Source: JBBDWJ01 sp963824095 (GTDB lineage Bacteria; Acidobacteriota; Terriglobia; Bryobacterales; UBA6623). From it: a stretch of DNA of 64,000 bases. The position numbers were made by a program, and so were the translations under genes. The notes below the pieces were generated by a model. The model saw only the letters and a list, made by a program, of their open reading frames with translations, searched no databases and was not told the origin of the DNA. The stretch is from the NCBI GenBank assembly GCA_963824095.1, contig CAWGNS010000009.1, positions 1,116,001-1,180,000 on the forward strand, read 5' to 3'. The stretch's first letter is position 1. Each line of letters starts with the position of its first letter. Positions 17,167 through 25,759 of the stretch are shown here, piece after piece.

Positions 17167-17781
17167 TTAGCGAATATTGCGCAGCAGCGAGCGCACGCGC
17201 GGGGCTTCGGGCGCGTCGGGCGCGAGTTTCAAGAACATCTGAAAGTGCTCCACCATCTTATCGGGGCGCTTCATTCCGTTGTAGGCCAAGCCGGCGTAGT
17301 AGTGCGCCTTGGCGTTGTCGGGCTGGCGCTGCAGCGCTTTCTCCAGATCCTCGACCGCCGCCGGAAACTCGCTGCGATTGGCGTGGACGATGCCGCGATA
17401 GAGATAGGCGTCGACGTTGTCGGGGTTGGCAGCCTGTGCCTCGTTGAGCTCGGTTAGCGCCTGATCGTATTGCTTCCGCTGCAAATACACCCGGCCCAGG
17501 GCGACCTTGACCTCGTCCTGCGGCTCGTTCAACTCCAGCGCTTTCTTGAAGCGCGGCTCGGCCTCATCGACTTTGCCTTGCTCGAGCAGCGCCACGCCCA
17601 GAAGATAGGAGGCTTTGGCATTGGTGGGCTGCTCGTTGGTGAGGCTGCGCAACATCGTCTCCGCCTCGGCGTATTTGCCGTTCTGGACGAGTTGCTGGGC
17701 CGAGCCGACATCGGCGGCCAACGCCGGGCCGATAGCGAGGGTGAGTCCTAAGGCGAATAACGGAAGGAATCGGAACGACAT
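17167..17781 (-). CDS. Exported TPR protein upstream of TamB-Omp85
   Basis: 204 residues from an ATG at 17781 after CAGGAGGT. A signal peptide (FLPLFALGLTLAIGPALAA) is followed by about five TPR units, e.g. GKYAEAETMLRSLTNEQPTN, GKVDEAEPRFKKALELNEPQ, KQYDQALTELNEAQAANPDN, SEFPAAVEDLEKALQRQPDN. It is probably a periplasmic scaffold. The stop codon is 15 bp from the TamB start and the strand is the same, so the two are likely one operon, pointing to a role in envelope assembly. Confidence 0.85.
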   Translation of the reverse strand: MSFRFLPLFALGLTLAIGPALAADVGSAQQLVQNGKYAEAETMLRSLTNEQPTNAKASYLLGVALLEQGKVDEAEPRFKKALELNEPQDEVKVALGRVYLQRKQYDQALTELNEAQAANPDNVDAYLYRGIVHANRSEFPAAVEDLEKALQRQPDNAKAHYYAGLAYNGMKRPDKMVEHFQMFLKLAPDAPEAPRVRSLLRNIR

Positions 17782-18076
17782 GCATACCTCCTGAGGCGCT
17801 TGTCTGTTAGAGGGCCAGGGAAGTCGCAGAGTTTCAAAACATTACAACGCCGCGCCGCAACCCTACCCGTTCACTATCTCATGCCCTTGCCCACAACGGA
17901 ACCTCACGCCCACCGCAGAGGACTTCCGCGAAAGTCCACGTCGCCGGGACCCCACCGGGAACCGGGCCCGCCGGGGGTACGTATCTCGTAACGGAGGGTA
18001 GGGCTGGGTTGTCTAACGGTTAGAGTCTCGACTCGCGAGCAGGAATTCCCCCTCCGCGATCGAGAGGAGGATACAC
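17782..18076. other. Divergent intergenic region
   Basis: No gene. A stretch resembling a tRNA D-arm (TTGTCTAACGGTTAGAG) occurs at about 18008-18024, without the rest of a tRNA. Ribosome site GAGAGGAGG is at 18061-18069 for the YtxH gene. Confidence 0.4.
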
Positions 18077-18328
18077 ATGACCAACAACAGCCATTCCAAC
18101 AACCGGTTCAGTGTCGGCGTTTCCTGCTTCACGCTGGGCGCCGCTCTGGGGGCTTGCGCGGCGGCGCTCTACACGCCTCATTCGGGCAGGCGCATGCGGC
18201 GGCTGCTGCAGCGTAGCGCCGAAGACGTGCAGGACATGGCCGCCGAAACGGGACGCGAAATCGCCGATCGTGGCCGCGACCTCTACGAGCGCGGTACCAA
18301 GCTGGCCGAAAGCGCCATGGGCCGCTAG
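18077..18328 (+). CDS. YtxH-domain small protein
   Basis: 83 residues, ATG at 18077 after GAGAGGAGG. One transmembrane segment (VSCFTLGAALGACAAALYTP) is followed by SGRRMRRLLQRSAEDVQDMA and an amphipathic helix rich in Ala/Glu/Arg. The glycine-rich membrane start followed by TPxSGRxxR is the YtxH/DUF883-like pattern seen in general-stress proteins. Exact function unknown. Confidence 0.75.
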   Translation: MTNNSHSNNRFSVGVSCFTLGAALGACAAALYTPHSGRRMRRLLQRSAEDVQDMAAETGREIADRGRDLYERGTKLAESAMGR

Positions 18329-18508
18329 GTTCGACGGCAAGGTTGGCAGGCGTATACGGCCGGGAGTCCGCGAGCAGAGGTCGGCTTCCGCGGATCTCTC
18401 CACGATGGAGAGGCGGCAAATCGGGAGGCTGACCCCACTGGGCGCGGCCGTTTTGGCTTGTTGCCCGGGAGCGACGGCCAACTGCCATGTCGTGCCGGCG
18501 GTGCCTGC

Positions 18509-18946
18509 TCACTCCAGTTTCGGCTGGATCTCTTCCTCGTAAAGCTTTCGGAACCGGGTTGGTATCGCATCGCGCGTGTTGCAGAACACTTCCACAATTT
18601 CCTCGTCGCTGCCCGTGGCCCCTGCCGGATCGGCAAACCCGATGTGCAGCCGCTGGCCGACCTTGCCGTGGAAGAACGGGCAATTTCGGTCGGCATCGTC
18701 GCAGACCGTGATCACGTAATCGAACGGCTGCGCCACAAACGCATCGGTGTGCTTGGGTTGGCCGCCGGCGATGTTGATACCGGCTTCCCGCATGACGCGA
18801 ACGGCGTAGGGATTGACGCGAGCGGCGGGAACGGTTCCCGCGGAAAAGACCTGCCGCCGCGCATCGAACGATTTCAGGAAACCTTCCGCGATTTGACTGC
18901 GGCAGGAGTTGCCCGTGCAGAGGATCACGATTCTCACGCCGTCCAC
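18509..18946 (-). CDS. arsC: Thioredoxin-coupled arsenate reductase (LMW-PTP fold)
   Basis: 145 residues. The phosphatase-type loop CTGNSCRS is at residues 10-17 (C10, R16), and the relay cysteines C82 and C89 lie in VCDDADRNCPF, the same spacing as the Staphylococcus aureus pI258 enzyme. DPAG near residue 107 holds the general acid. It should reduce arsenate to arsenite using thioredoxin. The start is a GTG at 18946; another GTG at 18937 with better ribosome-site spacing is possible. No arsR, arsB or acr3 is adjacent, so export genes must lie elsewhere. Confidence 0.88.
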   Translation of the reverse strand: MDGVRIVILCTGNSCRSQIAEGFLKSFDARRQVFSAGTVPAARVNPYAVRVMREAGINIAGGQPKHTDAFVAQPFDYVITVCDDADRNCPFFHGKVGQRLHIGFADPAGATGSDEEIVEVFCNTRDAIPTRFRKLYEEEIQPKLE

Positions 18947-18971
18947 TCACCTGACGAGAAAAGGGGCCCAA

Positions 18972-19001
18972 ATCGCCACGGATGCGATCGCCACGGATGC
19001 G
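18972..19001. repeat. Two tandem 15-bp units
   Basis: ATCGCCACGGATGCG occurs twice in a row in the 87-bp gap between the ArsC and DUF6807 genes. Confidence 0.8.
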
Positions 19002-19033
19002 ACAACCGGCGAACGCAACCGCCATTCCCCCGC

Positions 19034-19981
19034 TCAGTTCTTCGCCGCCCAGTCCCTATACATCGCGCCGATTTTGGCAATGTTCATCGCGGGGTGAATG
19101 ACCACCCGATAGCGAAAGTGCAGCTTCTCGCCCGGGTTGAGCACGACCTCGCTACGCGCGGCGGCCTTGTCGAACGCCTGCTGGCCCAAAGGATTCACCG
19201 CAAACAGCCCGTAGTCGCGCGCGTGCCAGCGCGCCGGATGCCGAAAGCTCGAGGGGTGATCGAAAATCGCGATGCCCAGCTTCTCGCCGTCGATCTCGCC
19301 GCTGTAATCGACCCAATCGGCGGGCTTGCCCCAGACATTCGCCATGTGTTCGAGGCCGTTGGAGTTGACCATCGTGCCGGAATGCTTTTCGGTGAGCGCA
19401 TCGGCCAGGCGAATGCCGAACACGCCGTCTTTGTCGTCGCCGAAGACGCTTTTCTCTTTGGCGGTTAGCGTGAAGTCGATATCGATGGTGCGCAGCCCGC
19501 CGTCTCCGCCAAAGGTCATACTGCGGCTTTCGACCAGCAGCGTTTTGCCGTTGGGGTCGATCCAATCGGCGCTGAGCCGCAGCGTGCCATCCTTGCCGGT
19601 TTCGACCTTGCCGGCCACGATCTTGCCTGCCTTGGGGTTGTGATACGAGAACTCGTTCTCCCAGAAGTTGTACCCGTTGACGTCGATGTAGCCCACCCAC
19701 AGACCGCGATGGTGGCGGTGGTCGGTCGACTCGCCCAGCCCCTCGACCATCGGAAACTGGCGCGTCATCAGCGTGCCCGACGCGGCGCGCAACGGCGCCA
19801 GGTACGGTTTGGCAACGTCTGCGGAGTCGTGGAAATCGGCGAACGGCTTGCCGTCGATGGCAATGTGGACGACATCGTCGCCGCGAGTGAACTGAACCTG
19901 TCCGAAAGCGGCCGAGGCCAGCGCAAGCAAGAGCAGGGCACGGCCAAGCGCGGGGCCGCGGGAGAGGGTTGAATGCGTCAT
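19034..19981 (-). CDS. DUF6807 (PmoA-like) exported protein
   Basis: 315 residues from an ATG at 19981 after GAGGAA. A signal peptide (RALLLLALASAAFG) precedes a family pattern well known in Acidobacteria and Planctomycetes: YLAPLRAASGTLMTRQFPMV, STDHRHHRGLWVGYIDVNG, NFWENEF, SRSMTFGG, GIRLADALTEK, WVDYSGEIDGEKLGIAIFDH, HARDYGLFAVNPLG. The His-rich DHRHHRG segment is conserved. The family is annotated PmoA but is not a methane monooxygenase; it is probably linked to sugar metabolism, and its role is unproven. Confidence 0.82.
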   Translation of the reverse strand: MTHSTLSRGPALGRALLLLALASAAFGQVQFTRGDDVVHIAIDGKPFADFHDSADVAKPYLAPLRAASGTLMTRQFPMVEGLGESTDHRHHRGLWVGYIDVNGYNFWENEFSYHNPKAGKIVAGKVETGKDGTLRLSADWIDPNGKTLLVESRSMTFGGDGGLRTIDIDFTLTAKEKSVFGDDKDGVFGIRLADALTEKHSGTMVNSNGLEHMANVWGKPADWVDYSGEIDGEKLGIAIFDHPSSFRHPARWHARDYGLFAVNPLGQQAFDKAAARSEVVLNPGEKLHFRYRVVIHPAMNIAKIGAMYRDWAAKN

Positions 19982-20394
19982 GGCGTTCCTCGATCGGTGG
20001 CGCCGGAAAGGCGGCGGGAGTAGGAGTATGTCAGGACAGCGCACGATTTTGCAAGGACCGGCGGTAGGCTTGGAGACGGTGCTAGCGGCAACGCCGCTGC
20101 CGCTGCCTATCGCCGGGGTTATCGCCAGCGCCACTGCTAACGCCAGCGCCGCCGCGAACGCCACTCAGAGCCGCGGGCGTAAGCCCGCGCTGCGAAGCCT
20201 GGGCCCGGTCGGCGGAGCCACAAAGCCCGTGCCTGTTCGTCCGGCTGCCAGCGCAAGCTCACGCTTGCGGCTCCGAGCGGCGCTTCGCGAATGAGCCGGT
20301 GACACGCCACCGTCACACCACTGCCATGCCACCTCCACACACCGCCACGCCCCAACGCCGCCCCTTACCCACCACCCTCCTATGTCAAACTGGA
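19982..20394. other. Divergent intergenic region, low-complexity
   Basis: Between the DUF6807 and NagA genes. It holds Ala-codon-like low-complexity sequence (GCCAGCGCC/GCTAACGCC units, 20095-20165) and GAGCCGCGGGCGTAAGCCCG at about 20167-20187, similar to a segment at 23617-23637. No gene supported. Confidence 0.45.
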
Positions 20395-21540
20395 ATGCAT
20401 CCAATGAGCTACACCGCGCTATCCGCACTCACCGCGACGCCGATTCGCGTCGAACAAGAAAATGGCCGCATCCGCTCTGTCGAAAAGGCGCCCGGCGCCA
20501 AGCCCGAACTGTGGATCGCACCGGGCCTGATCGACATTCAGGTCAACGGCTTCGCAGGGGTCGACTACAATTCGCCGGACACGCCGCTCGAAGAGATCGC
20601 GCGCTCGATTCGCGTGATGCGCGCCACCGGCGTGACGCGTTTTTGCCCCACCGTTATCACCGGTTCGAACGAAAACATCTGCGGCTCGCTGCGCAACCTG
20701 GCACGAGCCCGCCGCGAGCTGCCCGAGGGCCCCTCCATGTGCGGCTTTCACGTCGAGGGCCCCTGGATCTCGCCGCTGGACGGCCCGCGCGGGGCGCATC
20801 CCATCGAGCACGTGCGGCCGCCTTCGGCCGATGAGTTCGAGCAGTTCCAGGAGGCCGCCGAGGGCAATATCCGGCTACTGACCCTGGCGCCCGAGGCCGC
20901 CGGAGCCCCGCAAGTCATCGAGTACCTGGTCGAGCACGGCGTCGTTGTCGCCATCGGCCACACCGCCGCCAACGAGCAGCAGATTCGCGACGCCATCTCC
21001 GCCGGCGCGACCATGAGCACGCATCTGGGCAACGGCTCGCACGCCCAGGTGCCCCGCCACGACAACTACATCATGTATCAGCTCGCCGCCGACGAGCTGT
21101 GGGCGAGCCTGATCGTCGACGGCATCCATCTGCCGCCGGCTTTCGTCAAGGTGGCGATTCGCGCCAAGGGCCTGGAGCGCGCGATTCTGACCACCGACGC
21201 CGTGCCGCCAGCCGGCTGCCCGCCGGGGATCTACCGCTTCGGCCACCTCGAAGTCGAGTTGACGCCCGCGGGGCGCGTGGAGCTCACCGACAGCCGCCGC
21301 TTGGCCGGCTCGGCCCTACGCATGGACCGCGCGCTGGGCAACCTGATGCGATTCGCCGGCATTTCGCTGCCCGACGCCCTCAAAGCCGGCACCTCGAACG
21401 CCGCCCGGGGAATCGGGCTCGAAGGCCGCAAGGGCTTTCTCCAGCCGGGGGATCTGGCGGACTTTATTCTGTTTCGGTTCGACCCCGAGACGCGGGAAGT
21501 GGCGATCGAGGAGACCGTGGTCAGCGTGGCCGTGGCCTAG
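20395..21540 (+). CDS. nagA: N-acetylglucosamine-6-phosphate deacetylase
   Basis: 381 residues from ATG 20395 (second ATG at 20404). Amidohydrolase signatures in order: APGLIDIQVNGFAGVDY (Q-x-N in place of H-x-H, as in E. coli NagA), FHVEGPWIS (metal Glu), AIGHTAA and STHLGNGSHA (metal His), ILTTDAVPP (catalytic Asp), then the LAGSALRMDRALGNLMRFAG helix. It removes the acetyl group from GlcNAc-6-P to feed amino-sugar catabolism. No nagB or nagE neighbour. Ribosome site is poor. Confidence 0.88.
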   Translation: MHPMSYTALSALTATPIRVEQENGRIRSVEKAPGAKPELWIAPGLIDIQVNGFAGVDYNSPDTPLEEIARSIRVMRATGVTRFCPTVITGSNENICGSLRNLARARRELPEGPSMCGFHVEGPWISPLDGPRGAHPIEHVRPPSADEFEQFQEAAEGNIRLLTLAPEAAGAPQVIEYLVEHGVVVAIGHTAANEQQIRDAISAGATMSTHLGNGSHAQVPRHDNYIMYQLAADELWASLIVDGIHLPPAFVKVAIRAKGLERAILTTDAVPPAGCPPGIYRFGHLEVELTPAGRVELTDSRRLAGSALRMDRALGNLMRFAGISLPDALKAGTSNAARGIGLEGRKGFLQPGDLADFILFRFDPETREVAIEETVVSVAVA

Positions 21541-21885
21541 GTCCAAGTCCGCCACGAGCAACCGGCCCCATCCGAGTCCCGTAGCGCAGGGCTCGAAGAG
21601 ACCTGCGGTCTTTCGGCCCAGGCCGGGTTTGCCGGAAGGCCGGACGTTTGATGAAAGCCGCAGCTTTGGAAATGCGCCAGCCCTACGCTACGTGCGCCGG
21701 CGGGTAAAGACCCCCCAGGAAACCAGCAAAACAGGCAGGATTGCCTGTTCCACCACGCCGCCGGGTCAACCGATCCACCGACCAACCGAACAACCTGTTA
21801 ACACTTCCCCCCTCCCAGACGTGTTCAGGGTGTAGTCGGCGCTGCGACCGGCGGAAGCGAGCCGGGATCCAGGCCAGGAGTCAGT
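21541..21885. other. Intergenic region with repeat
   Basis: Filled largely by the family E repeat (21578-21692) and a family C-like piece (CAGGCAGGATTGCCTGTTCC) at about 21734-21753. AGGAG before 21886 is the ribosome site of the next gene. Confidence 0.5.
21578..21692. repeat. Dispersed repeat family E
   Basis: Begins CCCGTAGCGCAGGGCT and ends CCAGCCCTACGCTACG, so the ends are inverted. The same arrangement and partly similar interior occur at 46917-47057. Confidence 0.65.
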
Positions 21886-22386
21886 ATGAATAACGACGCA
21901 CCGTTTGTTGTTCTGGGGTTGTGGGGTGCCTTTACCGGAATTGGCTGGATCTTCTGGGTGATCGCCACCAATGTCCGCATGATTAAGCTGGGTAAGGCGC
22001 ACGCCGAGATGCAGGCAAACCTGCTCGAAAGGCTCGGATCGAGCCAGGAGCTGCTGGCGTTTCTGCAGACCGACGCCGGCCGGCGGCTGCTGGAGGCTCC
22101 GCCGCCCGCCCCCGAACCCTCTCGCAACCCGACGGGTCGCATCCTGACCTCGGTGCAGGCCGGCATCCTGCTGACGGCCATCGGCGCGGCCTTTTTCGCC
22201 ACCAGCGGCACCTACTTCGGAACCAAGGTCAGCTTCGAGATCCTGGGGTTTCTGGGCGTCTGCCTGGGCGCCGGGTTCCTGGTGTCGGCCGCCACCACCT
22301 ATATACTCAGCAAAAGTTGGGGCCTGCTGGACGAGCCCGCGCCCCGGCGCGGCGGCGGGCGTCCCGCGGCCGAGTTGGAGAAGTAA
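21886..22386 (+). CDS. Small membrane protein upstream of ECF sigma factor
   Basis: 166 residues. Transmembrane segments are visible at about 6-28 (FVVLGLWGAFTGIGWIFWVI), 86-104 (SVQAGILLTAIGAAFFATSG) and 115-138 (FEILGFLGVCLGAGFLVSAA), with a cytoplasmic-type loop containing ERLGSSQELLAFLQTDAGRR. The pattern SxxLLxFLxTDAGRRLLE is familiar from membrane proteins next to ECF sigma factors. Its stop is 11 bp before the sigma gene, so they share an operon. Probable role: sensing or membrane partner for the cassette (inference). Confidence 0.75.
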   Translation: MNNDAPFVVLGLWGAFTGIGWIFWVIATNVRMIKLGKAHAEMQANLLERLGSSQELLAFLQTDAGRRLLEAPPPAPEPSRNPTGRILTSVQAGILLTAIGAAFFATSGTYFGTKVSFEILGFLGVCLGAGFLVSAATTYILSKSWGLLDEPAPRRGGGRPAAELEK

Positions 22387-22397
22387 CGAGCCCGACC

Positions 22398-22982
22398 ATG
22401 ACATGGGAGCTGATCCAGTCGCTGAACCCGGTCGAAGCTGGACTTGACCAGGCGGAGGAAGCTCACTTTGCGATGAGCGAGCAGGAATTCCGAATCTTCT
22501 ACGCTCGGACCGCTCGTCCCTTGTGGGCTTACCTGCGGCGGTTGTGCGGCGACGCATCGCTGGCCGAAGACCTGCTCCAGGAGAGTTTCTACCGCTTTCT
22601 GCGGGCGAAGCTGCCGTCGGACGACGACGCCTACCAGCGCAACTACCTGTTCCGCATCGGTACCAACCTGGCGCACGATCATTTCCGCAAAGCCAAAAGG
22701 CAGGCCGAGCCGCTGGCCGACGCGGCCAGCAGCGAGCAGGTCGGCCACGATGTGCGGCTGCGCTCCGACGTCGAGCGTGTCTTGCAGAAGCTCAAGCCGC
22801 GCGAGCGGACCTTGCTGTGGCTCGCCTACGTCGACGAGGCCACCCACCGCGAAATCGCGCAGGCGACGGGGCTGCGCGAAATCAGCATCCGGCCGATGCT
22901 GTTCCGCGCGCGGCGCCGGCTGGCCGCCCTGCTGCGCAAGCAGGGCCTGGGCCTCGACGCGCTCGAGAGGGTGCGCTCATGA
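22398..22982 (+). CDS. ECF RNA-polymerase sigma factor
   Basis: 194 residues from ATG 22398. Another ATG at 22473 with GGAGGAA upstream may be the true start. Region 2: FRIFYARTARPLWAYLRRLC, AEDLLQESFYRFL, NYLFRIGTNLAHDHFRKAKR. Region 4: VLQKLKPRERTLLWLAYVDEATHREIAQATGLREISIRPMLFRARRRLAALL, a helix-turn-helix. Overlap of its TGA with the next gene's ATG (ATGA, 22979-22982) shows translational coupling to the anti-sigma factor. Confidence 0.9.
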   Translation: MTWELIQSLNPVEAGLDQAEEAHFAMSEQEFRIFYARTARPLWAYLRRLCGDASLAEDLLQESFYRFLRAKLPSDDDAYQRNYLFRIGTNLAHDHFRKAKRQAEPLADAASSEQVGHDVRLRSDVERVLQKLKPRERTLLWLAYVDEATHREIAQATGLREISIRPMLFRARRRLAALLRKQGLGLDALERVRS

Positions 22983-23461
22983 GTAAACGATTTTGCGAAT
23001 ACGAGCCCCGCGTGCTCGCGGCGGCGACCAGCGGAAGCTGGGGTCGGGAGTTGCTGGAGCACATGGAACGCTGCCCGGCCTGCGCCGAGGTCGCTCTGGT
23101 GGCGGGCTTCATGAACGCCGCCGAAGCCGAGCCGTCGGAGGCGCGCCTGCCCGACGGCGAACTGGTCTGGTGGAAGGCGCAGTTGCGCGCGCGCCACGCC
23201 GCCGCCGAGCAGGCCACGCGCCCCATCGCTCTGGCTGAAAAGGTGGCCTGCGCCGCCGGCGGCTTGGCGATGATCGCCATCCTGGCCTTTCTGTGGCCCA
23301 CGGTCGAAGTCTGGGGCGACTGGATGCTGGCGAGTTGGGCCATCGGCCAGAGGGACGAGCCGGCGCTGGCGTTCGGGCTGCTTTCAATCTTTGTGGTCGG
23401 GGTGGTATCGGTGCTCTGCGCGGTCGGAGTGGGCCTGTATTTCGCCTGGTCGGACCGCTGA
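22979..23461 (+). CDS. Membrane anti-sigma factor with zinc-finger-like motif
   Basis: 160 residues. The N-terminus has H-x3-C-x2-C in EHMERCPACAEV (residues about 27-38), the ZAS-type anti-sigma motif, followed by a helical linker and two transmembrane segments at about 87-105 (CAAGGLAMIAILAFLW) and 127-154. It should hold the sigma factor at the inner membrane. It overlaps the sigma gene by 4 bp, and the repeat lipoprotein gene follows after 111 bp. Confidence 0.85.
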   Translation: MSKRFCEYEPRVLAAATSGSWGRELLEHMERCPACAEVALVAGFMNAAEAEPSEARLPDGELVWWKAQLRARHAAAEQATRPIALAEKVACAAGGLAMIAILAFLWPTVEVWGDWMLASWAIGQRDEPALAFGLLSIFVVGVVSVLCAVGVGLYFAWSDR

Positions 23462-23572
23462 CGCGCGGTCGAGCTTCGACGATTCGAACGCCGCGGACCG
23501 GCCGATTTTCCGGGAACAACCGTCAGCTCCACGTCGTATGGAACGGAACAGGGAAGGGCGGGAGGTAGACCA

Positions 23573-25366
23573 TTGACTCAACAGACCGAAGGGCGCCAAT
23601 CTCTCCACCAAGACCACAGAGCCGCAGGCGTAAGCCGGCGGGCCGGGCCCGCACCAAGCAAACCGGCAGCCCAAAAAGCCAACGAATCCCCTAGCCTGCG
23701 GGAAGGGGGACCGTCACCGCGCTTCGCACCCAGCAAACCCCGTAGACCTCTGAAAAATCGAGGCGCGAAACGCGGTGACGGTCCCCGTGGAGCCCGCCTG
23801 CTGCCAGCCCTTCTCGTCGCCTTGCTTCTCCTCGGCGCCGCCTGCAAGGACTACTCTTATTCCTCCTACGGCGAAGGCACCTATGGTTGGTCCCACGGGC
23901 CCCGGAAAGTGAGCGTCAAGACCCTCGGCGATGTCGAATTCACTGCCGACGACGGCGACGTCGCGAAGCTCTCGCCCGACGGTTACCTGATGATCGAAGA
24001 ATCGATCGCCTGGGACAGCAAGATCATCGAGTTCTCGCCCGGCCCGGGCGGTGAAGTGCAGCGCAGGCTGCTGGTGGAAGGCAAGGAACAACCGCTCGAC
24101 GCAAAATCACGCGCCTGGATGCGCCGGTTGCTGCCGGAAGTCATCCGCCACACGGGCATGGCGGCCGAGAGCCGCGCGCGGCGGATACTCGAAAACGGCG
24201 GCTATGCCGCGCTCTCCGCCGAGCTGGAGCGCATCGAGCACAGCGCGGCCGCCACACGCTACGTCAAGGTCGCGCTGCAGAGCGGCTTGCTCAGCGTCGA
24301 CGACCAGGCCGGCCTGGTGCGCAACCTGGGGCGCTACGTGCACAGCGATTCGCAGCGCGCCGATCTGCTGCGCGAACTGAGTGGAAGCGCCGCCAAAGAG
24401 CCGCTGCGTTCGGCGTTCTTCGACGCCGTCGATAGCATCGGATCGAGCAGCAACCGCACACGCCTGCTCAGCGAGCTTTGGGCCAGCGGCGGCACAGACA
24501 AAGACAAAGACAAAGGCCAAGACAAAGGCAAAGACCCCGAGTTCGCCCGACGCCTTCTCGAATCGGCGGAAGGGATCGGCTCGGACTCCAACAAAGCGGA
24601 GTTGCTGATCGAGGCGGCCCACGATCTGCCGCCTGACGCCGCCGTGCGTAAGGCGTTTTTCTCCGCGGCGGGCACTATCGGTTCCAATAGCAACAAGACC
24701 AGCGTCCTGCAGGCGCTGCTGCCCCGCGCCGACCAGGACCCCAGCCTGCTCGAGCCGCTGTTCACGCTGGCGCAAAGCATCGCCTCCGACTCGAATAAAG
24801 CCTCTCTGCTGGCCGAGGCGGCACGTTTCGCCGGCGCCACACCGCAGGTCCGCGAGGCGTTTTTCTCGGCGGCCGAGACGATCGGATCGAGCAGCAATCG
24901 CGAACAGGCTCTCTCGGCGGTTCTCGAGGCGGGCCCGCCCGACGCGGCGACGCTCGCACGGCTGTACCGCGCCGGAACCTCGATCGGGTCCGATAGCAAC
25001 AAGGCCGATCTGCTGATGCGTTCGGTCCAGGCTTATCGCGATGATCCCGAAGTGCGCGCCGCCTACTTCGCGATGGCGGGCACGATCGGATCGAGCAGCA
25101 ACCGCGCCAGCGCATTCGCGGCGCTGCTGGCGCGGCCCAAGCTCGACCCCGAGACGATGCTGGCGCTGCTCGAGTCGAGCGAATCGATCGGTTCGGACTC
25201 CAACAAAGCCGACGTGCTGGCCCGCGTCGCCCAACGCCGCGAAACCGACCCCCGCATCGCCGACCGCCTGCAACGCGCCGCCCGCACCCTGGGCTCCGAC
25301 TCGGCCTACCGCAGGGTGATGAGCGAAGTCGAATCCGAAAGCAAGCACGCCTCCGGCGAGATCTAG
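23573..25366 (+). CDS. Lipoprotein with about ten S-D/S-S-N-K repeats
   Basis: 597 residues from a TTG at 23573 with a perfect GGAGG 7 nt upstream. The lipobox is far inside: ALLVALLLLGAAC puts the lipidated Cys at residue 91, because repeat DNA including an 81-bp REPIN-like element fills residues about 10-72. After the lipobox comes a beta region (VKTLGDVEFTADDGDVAKLS, DGYLMIEES) and then about ten 33-38 residue helical units carrying SIGSDSNKAELL, TIGSSSNREQAL and variants. A low-complexity DKDKDKGQDKGKD tract splits one unit. Similar repeats follow ECF or BlaR-like genes elsewhere. Probably the target or sensor of the sigma cassette (inference). Confidence 0.8.
   Translation: MTQQTEGRQSLHQDHRAAGVSRRAGPAPSKPAAQKANESPSLREGGPSPRFAPSKPRRPLKNRGAKRGDGPRGARLLPALLVALLLLGAACKDYSYSSYGEGTYGWSHGPRKVSVKTLGDVEFTADDGDVAKLSPDGYLMIEESIAWDSKIIEFSPGPGGEVQRRLLVEGKEQPLDAKSRAWMRRLLPEVIRHTGMAAESRARRILENGGYAALSAELERIEHSAAATRYVKVALQSGLLSVDDQAGLVRNLGRYVHSDSQRADLLRELSGSAAKEPLRSAFFDAVDSIGSSSNRTRLLSELWASGGTDKDKDKGQDKGKDPEFARRLLESAEGIGSDSNKAELLIEAAHDLPPDAAVRKAFFSAAGTIGSNSNKTSVLQALLPRADQDPSLLEPLFTLAQSIASDSNKASLLAEAARFAGATPQVREAFFSAAETIGSSSNREQALSAVLEAGPPDAATLARLYRAGTSIGSDSNKADLLMRSVQAYRDDPEVRAAYFAMAGTIGSSSNRASAFAALLARPKLDPETMLALLESSESIGSDSNKADVLARVAQRRETDPRIADRLQRAARTLGSDSAYRRVMSEVESESKHASGEI
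23706..23786. repeat. 81-bp REPIN-like inverted-repeat element, copy 1
   Basis: 22-nt arms 23706-23727 and 23765-23786 are complementary except one base (core GGGGACCGTCACCGCG). The 37-nt centre contains GACCTCTGAAAAATCGAGG. It lies inside the coding sequence of the lipoprotein. Copies 2 and 3 are at 38955-39035 and 43266-43346. Confidence 0.9.
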
Positions 25367-25759
25367 TGCTCTGTCGGAGCGCCGGGATAAACCGGCATGT
25401 AGTTGGGAATGAAAGAGTCGACAGAAGGGGAAGGCAACATGGCCAGCAGCGATAGCGCGAGCGGTTGGCCGGCCCTGCGTGGTCGTAGACCCCGAGCACG
25501 CTGAGAAACTGCATGCACGAGAACCGGGAGACCTCGGCATCGACTGGCCGCAACGAGCGGCGCAGCCCAGCGGGAGAAGGCAGCAGCCGAACGGCCCGTA
25601 TGAACGGTGTCGAGGAGTCGGACCGCTCTATAGTAGCTGCGAACCAGCCGAACAAAGCCGAGCGATCGGCGGCGGAGGTTGGGGAGGGAAGAGGGCGGAC
25701 CAAGGAGAGGCTCGGACTCCTGGTAGAGACCGCTCGGCTGCGGTCCACCAGCGGCTCGG
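25367..25759. other. Convergent intergenic region
   Basis: Lies between two converging genes. No gene is supported; a weak 5-bp hairpin (GCCGG-GATAAA-CCGGC, 25381-25396) is the only terminator-like feature. Confidence 0.45.

Noticed and set aside
18005..18045. tRNA-like D-arm (TTGTCTAACGGTTAGAG)
   Set aside because: No T-arm, acceptor pairing or CCA-adjacent end follows; it leads directly into the YtxH leader.
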